The notes: generated from the sequence alone by a model not told the origin. Counted from the stretch's first letter, positions 1 to 5,856 are shown. The stretch is DNA of 6,379 nucleotides from an uncultured Lachnospira sp. (GCA_947306285.1 CAMZGB010000059.1:1-6379); one strand, 5' to 3'. Numbers and translations are program-made.

Positions 1-1401
1 ATGTTCGAGATGCTTACTGGAAAGGTTCCTTTCGACGGGGAATCAACAGTTTCAATTGCTTTAATGCACATTCAAAACAATGTTCCAAGTGTTAAGGAGT
101 ATTTGGACAATGTTCCAATCAGTTTAGAAAAAATTATTCTCAAGTGTACACAGAGAAATGTTAACAATAGATATCCTAAGACTGCGCTACTTATTGCAGA
201 TCTTAAGAGAAGTTTGGTTGAGCCGGATACTGATTTCGTCGTGATGGACGAAGTGGATGACTCTACATCAACCATTATGATTACCGACGAAGAGCGCGAG
301 AAAATACCAGGAGTAGTTATCACGCCAAAGAAGAGTGATGACGAAGATGACATTGATGTAGTGAATCCAAAGATGGATAAGCTTTTGACTGTCGGTGGTA
401 TTTGTGTTGGTGTGTTGGCTCTTATTATTATTGCGATTATTGTGACTAGTCTTATTACTGGTGGAAGTATTTCGTTGCCTGAGAGTGACGACCAAGAGCA
501 AGTTACAACTGACCCTAATAAGGTTGAAATGCCAAATGTTGTTGGCTTGAATAAAGAAGAGGCGGAGGAGACATTGCATGACGCTGGATTAGGTTTTACA
601 TATAATTCTGATTCAGAGTTTTCTGATGAGTATCCAGCAAATTATATTCTTCGTCAAAGTGAGGACCCAGGAAAGACTATTCAGAAAAATTCAACTATCA
701 ATTTGACTTTGAGTAAGGGACCTGAAAAGATTAATGTTCCTGATGATATTATTGGAAAAGATTTAAATAAAGTTACTGATAAACTAGATGAAGTTGGACT
801 AAATTGGAAGATTAAATATGAGTTTAGTTCAATGAAGATAGGACAAGTTATAGATTGTAGTCCGGCTGAGAAGGCTCCTGTTAGCAAACATGACACAGTG
901 AAACTAACTGTTAGTCGTGGACAAAATAGTAGTGGTGAGAAACTCTCTACTGTTCCAGATGTAGTTGGAAAGACTCAGTCGAGTGCACAAAGTTCAATTA
1001 GATCTGCAGGCTTCGGCGTGGGCGCAGTTACAGAAGTTGAAGATGAAAAGATTAAGAAAGGTACTGTTATTAGACAGATTATTAAGGCAGGTACAAAAGC
1101 GCCAGTTGGTACATCAATTGGTCTTGTCATAAGTAAGGGGCCTAAAGAGGGCAAGTATTCTGCTACATATAGTTTTGCTAAGGAAGACTTAGTGGACGAA
1201 AACGGCAAACAGATTAAGAAGGGTGTAGTTTCTGTCCTTTGTAATGGTTCTGCCCAGGAAGTAAATCCAAAATATAACAACGTGGCTAAATGGCCGGGTG
1301 ACTATGTTTATAAATTCTCCGGCAAAAAGAAGGGCACTGCCAAGATTGAACTTTTGGTAGATGGAAAGATAGTAGTGGAAGATACTATTAATCTTAAATA
1401 G
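1..1401 (+). CDS. prkC: Serine/threonine protein kinase with PASTA repeats, C-terminal part (5' partial)
   Basis: This is the C-terminal part of a membrane Ser/Thr kinase of the PrkC/Stk1 type; the catalytic N-lobe and active site lie upstream of the window. Numbering from the first codon, residues 1-75 are the end of the kinase domain: MFEMLTGKVPFDG matches the usual helix F region of such kinases, and R57 in NNRYP is the late conserved arginine. The ATG at position 1 is therefore an internal Met, not the start. Residues 80-125 are an acidic juxtamembrane linker with a Ser/Thr cluster (88-95) and a TP at 108-109. One membrane helix spans about 128-152. Three PASTA repeats follow at about 175-240, 243-307 and 316-381, each opening with a VP/MP motif and ending near SKGP or SRG. 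Residues 385-466 form a beta-rich tail, like the Ig-like terminal domain of other PrkC proteins. Family knowledge: the outer PASTA repeats bind muropeptides or lipid II and the kinase phosphorylates growth and translation proteins. A PP2C phosphatase gene is expected upstream. Confidence 0.93.
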   Translation: MFEMLTGKVPFDGESTVSIALMHIQNNVPSVKEYLDNVPISLEKIILKCTQRNVNNRYPKTALLIADLKRSLVEPDTDFVVMDEVDDSTSTIMITDEEREKIPGVVITPKKSDDEDDIDVVNPKMDKLLTVGGICVGVLALIIIAIIVTSLITGGSISLPESDDQEQVTTDPNKVEMPNVVGLNKEEAEETLHDAGLGFTYNSDSEFSDEYPANYILRQSEDPGKTIQKNSTINLTLSKGPEKINVPDDIIGKDLNKVTDKLDEVGLNWKIKYEFSSMKIGQVIDCSPAEKAPVSKHDTVKLTVSRGQNSSGEKLSTVPDVVGKTQSSAQSSIRSAGFGVGAVTEVEDEKIKKGTVIRQIIKAGTKAPVGTSIGLVISKGPKEGKYSATYSFAKEDLVDENGKQIKKGVVSVLCNGSAQEVNPKYNNVAKWPGDYVYKFSGKKKGTAKIELLVDGKIVVEDTINLK

Positions 1402-1410
1402 GTGAATATG
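1399..1410 (+). promoter_or_regulatory. prkC stop / rsgA start junction with overlapping ribosome binding site
   Basis: The prkC stop TAG (1399-1401) is followed directly by an in-frame GTG (1402) and then an ATG (1408). The only Shine-Dalgarno-like sequence, AGGTGA at 1400-1405, overlaps the stop and sits just 2 bases before the ATG, closer than normal. No purine-rich site precedes GTG 1402. This suggests rsgA is translated mainly by coupling or reinitiation from prkC. I prefer ATG 1408 because the protein then begins MQGKIIKG, as in RsgA homologues. Confidence 0.5.
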
Positions 1411-2286
1411 CAGGGAAAGATAATTAAAGGAATAGCAGGCTTTTATTATGTAGATTCTTCGGATGGTATTTTTGAATGTAAAGCCAAAGGAATATTTAGA
1501 AATAAGGATATAAAACCTTTGGTGGGTGATAATGTGGTATTTGAGATTACCCATGAAGGAGACAAAGAAGGAAACATTACAGAGATTCTCGAAAGAGAAA
1601 ATGAACTTATTAGACCTGCTGTGGCAAACATTGATCAAGCTATGATTGTGTTTGCACTTAAGGCTCCAAACCCAAATTTGAATTTGTTGGATAAGTTTTT
1701 GGTGGGAATGGAGTATCAAAACATTGAGACTATTATCTGTTTTAATAAGACAGATATTGGTAATAAAGATTTTGCCGACGAGCTTGCAACTATATACAGG
1801 AACGCAGGCTACAAAGTGATTTTTACCTCGGCCACAGAGAATGAAGGAGTGGATGAGGTGAAGAAAGTGCTTAAAGGCAAGAGTACAGTATTTGCCGGAC
1901 CTTCGGGTGTTGGCAAATCTTCTATGCTAAATGCTATTAAGCAAGATGCGGTCATGGAGACTGGAGACATCAGCGAAAAGATTGGTCGAGGCAAACATAC
2001 AACCCGTCATTCGGAGATTTTTAAGACGGATGATGATACGTATGTGTTTGACACACCAGGTTTTGGCTCACTGTTTATTCCAGGAATGACAAAAGAAAAA
2101 CTTGAGGATTATTTTCCGGAATTTTCTTTATATACAAACGAGTGTCGATTTATCGGCTGTGCACATTTAAACGAACCTGATTGTGCAGTTAAGAAAGCAC
2201 TAGAAGATGGAAAAATATCTGAGAGTAGATATGAAAGTTATAAAGCATTTTATAATGAATTAAAAGAGCAAGAGAATCAGTATTAA
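1408..2286 (+). CDS. rsgA: Small ribosomal subunit biogenesis GTPase RsgA
   Basis: RsgA (YloQ/CpgA, YjeQ in E. coli) is a cytoplasmic GTPase that acts in late 30S subunit maturation. The 292-residue protein from ATG 1408 has the family's usual length and layout. An N-terminal OB-fold covers about residues 1-70 (GIFRNKDIKPLVGD, NELIRP). A circularly permuted GTPase follows, with motif order G4-G5-G1-G2-G3: NKTD at 113-116, TSA near 140-142, P-loop GPSGVGKSS at 164-172, GRGKHTTRH near 193-201, and DTPG at 215-218. The C-terminal zinc knuckle has Cys246, Cys251, His253 and Cys259. All nucleotide and zinc ligands I can check are present. The neighbours prkC and rpe are the classic Firmicutes arrangement. 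In B. subtilis this protein is a reported PrkC substrate, so kinase and substrate are probably co-transcribed here. GTG 1402 would add two residues and is less likely. Confidence 0.96.
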   Translation: MQGKIIKGIAGFYYVDSSDGIFECKAKGIFRNKDIKPLVGDNVVFEITHEGDKEGNITEILERENELIRPAVANIDQAMIVFALKAPNPNLNLLDKFLVGMEYQNIETIICFNKTDIGNKDFADELATIYRNAGYKVIFTSATENEGVDEVKKVLKGKSTVFAGPSGVGKSSMLNAIKQDAVMETGDISEKIGRGKHTTRHSEIFKTDDDTYVFDTPGFGSLFIPGMTKEKLEDYFPEFSLYTNECRFIGCAHLNEPDCAVKKALEDGKISESRYESYKAFYNELKEQENQY

Positions 2287-2296
2287 AGGAGTTAAT

Positions 2297-2953
2297 ATGA
2301 TTAAATTAGCACCATCAATTTTATCGGCGGATTTTGCAAATCTAGGTCGTGATATTGAAATTGCAGATAAAGCGGGAAGCGAATGGATTCACGTGGATGT
2401 GATGGATGGCATGTTCGTGCCAAACATATCTATTGGTGTTCCGGTCGTTAAAGATATAAGAAAAGTTACAGACAAAGTATTGGATGTTCACTTGATGGTT
2501 GAAGAGCCAATAAGATATGTGAAGCAGTTCGCAGAGGCTGGTTCTGATTATATTACTATACATGTGGAGGCCTGCGAAGACGTGGCTGCCACTATAGATG
2601 CTATTCATTCTATGGGCAAGAAAGCTGGACTTGCTATTAATCCAGAAACACCACTCGAGGATATGGCTTCATATATAGCTATGATTGATTTGATCGTTGT
2701 TATGACGGTTCACCCTGGTTTTGGCGGACAGTCGTACATTGATGAGTGCACTGAAAAGATTGAAATATTAAGTGCAGTAATAGAAGGTGAAGGTTACGAT
2801 TGTTTGCTAGAAGTGGATGGCGGAGTCAAACTTGATAATGTAAGCATTCCATTGGAAGCAGGTGCGAATGTTGTTGTGGCTGGGTCTGCGGTCTTCGGCT
2901 CGGACATAGAAGAGAATGTTAAAGCGTTTAAAAAGAAGTTTGAACAGTTTTAA
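2297..2953 (+). CDS. rpe: Ribulose-phosphate 3-epimerase
   Basis: Rpe interconverts D-ribulose 5-phosphate and D-xylulose 5-phosphate in the cytoplasmic pentose phosphate pathway. The 218-residue length and single TIM-barrel fold are standard. Visible family motifs are APSILSADFANLG (5-17), HVDVMDGMFVPN (32-43), DVHLMVEEP (63-71), INPETP (114-119), PGFGGQ (140-145), EVDGGV (172-177) and the phosphate-binding VAGSAVFG (194-201). Metal ligands are His32, Asp34, His65 and Asp174; Asp34 and Asp174 are the expected acid/base pair. His139 stands before PGFGGQ, where E. coli and B. subtilis have Asn; other versions vary at this site, so I expect normal activity. The start is clear: AAAGGAG at 2285-2291 overlaps the rsgA stop and lies 5 bases before ATG 2297. 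Confidence 0.97.
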   Translation: MIKLAPSILSADFANLGRDIEIADKAGSEWIHVDVMDGMFVPNISIGVPVVKDIRKVTDKVLDVHLMVEEPIRYVKQFAEAGSDYITIHVEACEDVAATIDAIHSMGKKAGLAINPETPLEDMASYIAMIDLIVVMTVHPGFGGQSYIDECTEKIEILSAVIEGEGYDCLLEVDGGVKLDNVSIPLEAGANVVVAGSAVFGSDIEENVKAFKKKFEQF

Positions 2954-2967
2954 TTAGGAGTAGAGTT

Positions 2968-3666
2968 ATGAAAAGAATTATAAGCTTTTTCCTGGCGGTT
3001 ATGATGGTCGCTTTGTTGGCGGGTTGTAGTTGTAGTGAAAAGAAGAAGCAAGAAGCAACTACTATTGCATGGACAAAGGGCGAGAGTTTGTTTGGAATGC
3101 AATTGAAAGAATATGCTGACGTCTGCAAGAGTAATAAGACAAAAGATATTAAAAACAAGCAGAAGCTTACAACTGGTTTCGGCGAGGTAGCTAAGGAGAA
3201 AAATTTACCTGAGAGAATTGGCTATACATTTGCTGACTTAGATGGCGACGGAACAGAGGAACTACTTGTTTCTCTTATTGATAAAAAAGATAAATTGAAC
3301 AATTACATTATTGCAGTATACCAATATACAGGAGAAGGTATAAAGAGACTGCTTGAAGGCTGGAGCAAAAACACTTACTATTTGATGAAAGACAAGATGA
3401 TTTTGAATCAAGCTTCGGGCGGAGCAGATGATGCTGAGATTTCAAAACTTCATATGAGAGATGGAGGTTTTGAATATGTGAGCACACTTTCTATGAAATA
3501 TGGAAAGAAAGATAAGATAAACTACTTGTATGCTAAGGTTGGAAAACCTGAGAATACAAAAGATTTTCAAATTAGCAAAAAGGCTTGGAAAGCAAAATGT
3601 AAAGAGTGGGAAAATCAAGTTGATACTAACAATGTCAAAATGATTAAAGATTTTAAACAAAAATAG
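2968..3666 (+). CDS. Putative lipoprotein of unknown function with a DxDxDG calcium-type loop
   Basis: I do not recognise a named family. The 232-residue product begins with a clear lipoprotein signal: MKR, a hydrophobic stretch (about 4-18), then lipobox LAGC with Cys20 as the predicted lipidation site. A lysine-rich linker follows (CSCSEKKKQEA). The mature part has one recognisable element, DLDGDGTEELLV at 90-101, a DxDxDGxxE loop of the sort seen in EF-hand-like, dockerin-like and FG-GAP/VCBS-like proteins; it is common in clostridial surface lipoproteins opening YxFxDLDGDGxxELL. The rest looks like small beta strands (NNYIIAVYQY, KDKMILNQ, GFEYVSTLSM) and a basic helical end at about 203-232. 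It should sit on the outer face of the membrane, held by the lipid added by Lgt, encoded two genes downstream. AGGAG at 2956-2960, 7 bases before ATG 2968, fixes the start. It occupies the place where thiN often follows rpe. Calcium binding and any role are inference. Confidence 0.85.
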   Translation: MKRIISFFLAVMMVALLAGCSCSEKKKQEATTIAWTKGESLFGMQLKEYADVCKSNKTKDIKNKQKLTTGFGEVAKEKNLPERIGYTFADLDGDGTEELLVSLIDKKDKLNNYIIAVYQYTGEGIKRLLEGWSKNTYYLMKDKMILNQASGGADDAEISKLHMRDGGFEYVSTLSMKYGKKDKINYLYAKVGKPENTKDFQISKKAWKAKCKEWENQVDTNNVKMIKDFKQK

Positions 3667-3685
3667 ACATATTTAGGAGGACAAT

Positions 3686-4783
3686 ATGAAGTTAGGTATC
3701 GTAGGGTTGCCAAATGTAGGAAAAAGTACCCTATTTAATTCATTAACAAAAGCAGGGGCGGAATCGGCGAACTATCCGTTCTGTACTATAGACCCAAACG
3801 TGGGTGTGGTAACAGTTCCGGACGAGCGTGTGGATAAGCTTACTGCTTTATATAATTCAAAGAAAAGTATTCCGGCGGTTATTGAATTTGTGGATATTGC
3901 TGGATTAGTTAAGGGCGCATCAAAGGGTGAGGGTCTTGGAAACCAATTCTTGGCAAACATCCGTGAGGTGGATGCTATAGTTCACGTTGTTAGATGTTTT
4001 GAAAACGATAATATAGTGCATGTGGATGGAACTATTGATCCGCTAAGAGATATTGAGACAATCAATTATGAATTGATTTTCTCGGATGCAGAAATTTTAG
4101 AGCGTCGTATTGCTAAAGCTGCTAGAGCAGCAAAGAATGATAAAACAGTTGCAAAAGAGTTAGACTTTATGGAGCGTATCAAAGCATTTCTAGAAGATGG
4201 AAATCTTGCAATTAACTTTGAAATAGATGACGAAGACGAAGAAGAATGGATGGCAGAGTACAACTTGCTAACTGCTAAGCCGGTTATCTATGCGGCAAAT
4301 GTTTCTGAAGATGACTTGGCAGATGACGGCGCATCAAATGAGCAAGTACAGAAGGTTAGAGAGTATGCAAAAGAAACTAACTCAGAAGTATTTGTGATAA
4401 GTGCTGAGATTGAACAAGAGATTTCAGAACTAGATGATGAAGAAAAGCAGATGTTCTTAGAGGACTTAGGTATAAAAGAGTCAGGCTTAGACAAACTTAT
4501 TAAGGCGAGCTACTCACTTCTTGGTTTGATTAGTTATTTAACTTCAGGAGAGGATGAGACTAGAGCTTGGACTATTAAAGAAGGAACTAAGGCGCCACAG
4601 GCTGCAGGAAAGATTCACACAGACTTCGAACGTGGATTTATTTGTGCTGAAGTTGTTTCATATGACAATCTAATCGAGTTGGGTTCGATTGCAAAAGCGA
4701 AAGAAAAAGGTTTAGTTGGACAAGAAGGAAAAGACTATGTAGTAAAAGACGGTGATGTAATAACATTCCGTTTCAATGTATAA
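3686..4783 (+). CDS. ychF: Redox-regulated ATPase YchF (Obg/OLA1 family)
   Basis: YchF is a universally conserved P-loop NTPase of the Obg-related group that prefers ATP, binds ribosomes, and is linked to stress and redox responses. The 365-residue length is typical. G1 is GLPNVGKST at 7-15, the switch I region has PFCTIDPN at 31-38, and G3 is DIAG at 70-73. The G4 position reads NVSE (205-208) instead of NKxD; this lack of the guanine-specifying Asp is the family hallmark and explains ATP use. A helical coiled-coil insert lies at about 130-190 and includes a very acidic patch (DDEDEEEW, 181-188). The C-terminal TGS domain spans about 280-365 (AWTIKEGTKAPQAAGKIHTD, then DYVVKDGDVITFRFNV). A perfect AGGAGG at 3675-3680, 5 bases before ATG 3686, is the strongest ribosome binding site of the left operon. 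No key residue is missing. Confidence 0.97.
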   Translation: MKLGIVGLPNVGKSTLFNSLTKAGAESANYPFCTIDPNVGVVTVPDERVDKLTALYNSKKSIPAVIEFVDIAGLVKGASKGEGLGNQFLANIREVDAIVHVVRCFENDNIVHVDGTIDPLRDIETINYELIFSDAEILERRIAKAARAAKNDKTVAKELDFMERIKAFLEDGNLAINFEIDDEDEEEWMAEYNLLTAKPVIYAANVSEDDLADDGASNEQVQKVREYAKETNSEVFVISAEIEQEISELDDEEKQMFLEDLGIKESGLDKLIKASYSLLGLISYLTSGEDETRAWTIKEGTKAPQAAGKIHTDFERGFICAEVVSYDNLIELGSIAKAKEKGLVGQEGKDYVVKDGDVITFRFNV

Positions 4784-4792
4784 GGAGAATAA

Positions 4793-5608
4793 ATGATATC
4801 AAGAATAGCTACAGCTATTGAATTTCCAAACTTACACATTAAGATAAACTCACTCCCAAAATCGTTTAGCGTTTTTGGGTTTGAGATTTCTTTTTATGGA
4901 GTAATAATTGCGGTGGGAATGTTGCTCGGAATCATGCTTGTACTTTATGAAGCAAAGAAGACAGGCCAAAACTATAATACATATATTGACCTGGCCATCT
5001 TTGTAATTATAGTAGGAGTAGTCTGTGCAAGGCTCTACTACGTAATCTTTAGATGGGATTACTATGGAAATCATTTTGGAGAGATAATAAATATTCGAGG
5101 CGGTGGACTAGCAATCTATGGTGGAGTTATAGGAGCAGTTGTCACAGTCATTATCTTTTGCAAGGTTAAGAAATTGCATTTCGGACGAGTTGCTGATACG
5201 GCTATACTTGGACTCCTTGTCGGACAAATCATTGGTCGTTGGGGCAACTTCGTAAACAGAGAAGCTTATGGCGTGGCTACAGGAAATGGCAATCCATTTG
5301 CTATGAGATTATTCTCCGGCGAAGACTATGTACAAGTTCACCCAACATTTCTTTATGAATCACTTTGGAATCTAGTGCTTTTAATACTAATACTTATATT
5401 TAGAAGAAAGAAAGCATTTCAGGGAGAAGTGTTTATCTGGTACTTAGGTGGATATGGACTTGGAAGATTCTTCATCGAAGGAATAAGAAGTGATCAACTA
5501 TTATTGCCATGGGGTTGGCCTGTATCACAAGTTTTATCAGCATTGCTTGTGGTAGGCGCAATAGTAGCAGAGATAATAATTAGAAAAAAACACAAAGTGG
5601 AAAATTAG
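4793..5608 (+). CDS. lgt: Phosphatidylglycerol-prolipoprotein diacylglyceryl transferase
   Basis: Lgt is an integral membrane enzyme that moves diacylglycerol from phosphatidylglycerol to the lipobox cysteine of prolipoproteins, the first step of lipoprotein maturation. The 271-residue product has about seven hydrophobic segments, near 33-52, 64-86, 104-124, 134-148, 187-203, 212-228 and 243-263. The Lgt signature GRWGNFVNREAYG is at 148-160, with Arg149, Asn152 and Glu157 matching the essential E. coli Arg143, Asn146 and Glu151 as I recall the alignment. HPTFLYES (183-190) and GLGRFFIEGIRSDQL (222-236) are also typical. At the GGxxxHGG motif this protein has GGLAIYGG, with Tyr109 in place of the histidine. 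AAGGAG (4782-4787) overlaps the ychF stop, 5 bases before ATG 4793. It is the last gene before the terminator at 5676, and the lipoprotein gene in the same operon is a probable substrate. Confidence 0.95.
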   Translation: MISRIATAIEFPNLHIKINSLPKSFSVFGFEISFYGVIIAVGMLLGIMLVLYEAKKTGQNYNTYIDLAIFVIIVGVVCARLYYVIFRWDYYGNHFGEIINIRGGGLAIYGGVIGAVVTVIIFCKVKKLHFGRVADTAILGLLVGQIIGRWGNFVNREAYGVATGNGNPFAMRLFSGEDYVQVHPTFLYESLWNLVLLILILIFRRKKAFQGEVFIWYLGGYGLGRFFIEGIRSDQLLLPWGWPVSQVLSALLVVGAIVAEIIIRKKHKVEN

Positions 5609-5624
5609 GGTAGATTTTTAAGAA

Positions 5625-5650
5625 AAGTGGAAAAATCAAAAAATCCACTT
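5625..5650 (+). repeat. Inverted repeat after lgt (7-bp arms)
   Basis: AAGTGGA (5625-5631) and TCCACTT (5644-5650) are perfect inverted arms around a 12-base A-rich loop. They could form a weak RNA hairpin at the 3' end of the lgt transcript, upstream of the main terminator. No T-run follows, so it is not an intrinsic terminator by itself. It might stabilise the 3' end or be incidental. Confidence 0.35.
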
Positions 5651-5675
5651 ATATAGAAGAAAAAATACTAACTTT

Positions 5676-5707
5676 AGGAGTTTCGATTCGTCGAAACTCC
5701 TTTTTTT
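5676..5707 (+). terminator. Rho-independent terminator of the prkC-to-lgt operon
   Basis: AGGAGTTTCGA (5676-5686) pairs perfectly over 11 bp with TCGAAACTCCT (5691-5701) around a TTCG tetraloop (5687-5690). It is followed by a T-run (5701-5707, the first T lying in the stem). The closing pair is A-U, so this is not the extra-stable C(UUCG)G type. The minus strand has no good T-run after the stem, so it looks one-directional. It lies 67 bases past the lgt stop and separates the left operon from mraZ. Confidence 0.93.
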
Positions 5708-5723
5708 ATGGGCTAAAACGCCT

Positions 5724-5752
5724 AAAAAACTTTTTAAAAAAGTTGAAAAAAA
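5724..5752 (+). promoter_or_regulatory. Spaced A-tracts upstream of the mraZ promoter (possible UP element)
   Basis: A-tracts at 5724-5729, 5736-5741 and 5746-5752 have centres about 12 and 10.5 bases apart, close to one helical turn, and end just upstream of the proposed -35 box. Such DNA can bend and can contact RNA polymerase alpha subunits. In a low-GC genome this may simply be base composition. Confidence 0.3.
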
Positions 5753-5755
5753 GGG

Positions 5756-5784
5756 TTGCAAAAGTGGAAAAAATAGTATAAACT
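5756..5784 (+). promoter_or_regulatory. Candidate sigma-A promoter for mraZ and the dcw cluster
   Basis: TTGCAA (5756-5761) resembles a -35 box. Two overlapping -10 choices follow: TATAAA at 5777-5782 (15-base spacer, better match) or TAAACT at 5779-5784 (17-base spacer, better spacing). Either would start transcription at about 5788-5792, right before the TGGTA repeats, giving a leader of some 70-75 bases. It is placed correctly between the upstream terminator and mraZ, and is the only convincing promoter-like pair I see there. Confidence 0.55.
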
Positions 5785-5795
5785 CTTTGTATAGG

Positions 5796-5830
5796 TGGTA
5801 AAAGATGGTAACAAATGGTAGATAGTGGTA
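5796..5830 (+). promoter_or_regulatory. Probable MraZ operator: four TGGTA repeats at 10-base spacing
   Basis: TGGTA occurs at 5796-5800, 5806-5810, 5816-5820 and 5826-5830, exactly one per 10 bases, with purine-rich 5-base spacers. Family knowledge: MraZ forms a ring-like oligomer and binds direct TGG-containing repeats (TGGGN with 5-base spacers in E. coli) upstream of its own gene. The spacing here matches one helical turn, so the repeats would face the same side of DNA. They lie just downstream of the proposed start site, fitting autorepression of mraZ-rsmH and the rest of the cluster. Confidence 0.75.
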
Positions 5831-5849
5831 AATTCCCGGATTTGTTACC
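5807..5849 (+). promoter_or_regulatory. Perfect 10-bp inverted repeat in the mraZ leader, potential RNA hairpin
   Basis: GGTAACAAAT (5807-5816) is the exact reverse complement of ATTTGTTACC (5840-5849), with a 23-base loop between them. In RNA this could form a 10-bp stem (three G-C pairs) ending one base before the AAGGAG ribosome binding site at 5851-5856. The left arm overlaps the second TGGTA operator repeat and the loop holds the third and fourth, so DNA operator and RNA structure share sequence. The function is unknown; it might tune mraZ translation or be a DNA-level site. Confidence 0.5.
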
Positions 5850-5850
5850 C

Positions 5851-5856
5851 AAGGAG
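5851..5856 (+). promoter_or_regulatory. mraZ ribosome binding site
   Basis: AAGGAG lies 7 bases before ATG 5864 and decides the start. An upstream in-frame GTG at 5825 has no comparable site and falls inside the fourth TGGTA operator repeat. Confidence 0.88.

Larger units (their letters stand above)
5594..5771 (+). repeat. Three dispersed AAAGTGGAAAA direct repeats
   Basis: The 11-base word AAAGTGGAAAA occurs at 5594-5604 (in the last codons of lgt), 5624-5634 (just after the lgt stop) and 5761-5771 (between the proposed -35 and -10 elements of the mraZ promoter). The first two are exactly 30 bases apart. The AAAGTGG core resembles the MraZ-binding repeat I recall from Mollicutes, so these may be outlying regulator sites. 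An AT-rich background makes chance recurrence possible. Confidence 0.4.

Noticed and set aside
1402..1407. GTG start for rsgA adding Met-Asn
   Set aside because: No Shine-Dalgarno sequence before it and homologues begin near MQGKIIKG; kept only as an alternative.
1189..1719. 176-residue minus-strand frame across the prkC/rsgA junction
   Set aside because: Overlaps two well-supported genes and its translation is low-complexity Ile/Phe/Tyr/His-rich, as expected from antisense of AT-rich coding DNA.
2711..2713. His139 instead of Asn in Rpe before PGFGGQ
   Set aside because: This position varies among epimerases, and all metal and catalytic residues are intact.
4226..4249. Acidic run DDEDEEEW in YchF as an abnormal insertion
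   Set aside because: The protein has normal length and this helical segment is variable and often acidic in the family.
5625..5650. Inverted repeat after lgt as a second intrinsic terminator
   Set aside because: Only 7 bp, 12-base loop and no T-run after it; listed as a repeat, not a terminator.
5728..5744. AT-rich palindrome AACTTTTT / AAAAAGTT
   Set aside because: Almost only A and T, so easily due to base composition; better described as A-tracts.
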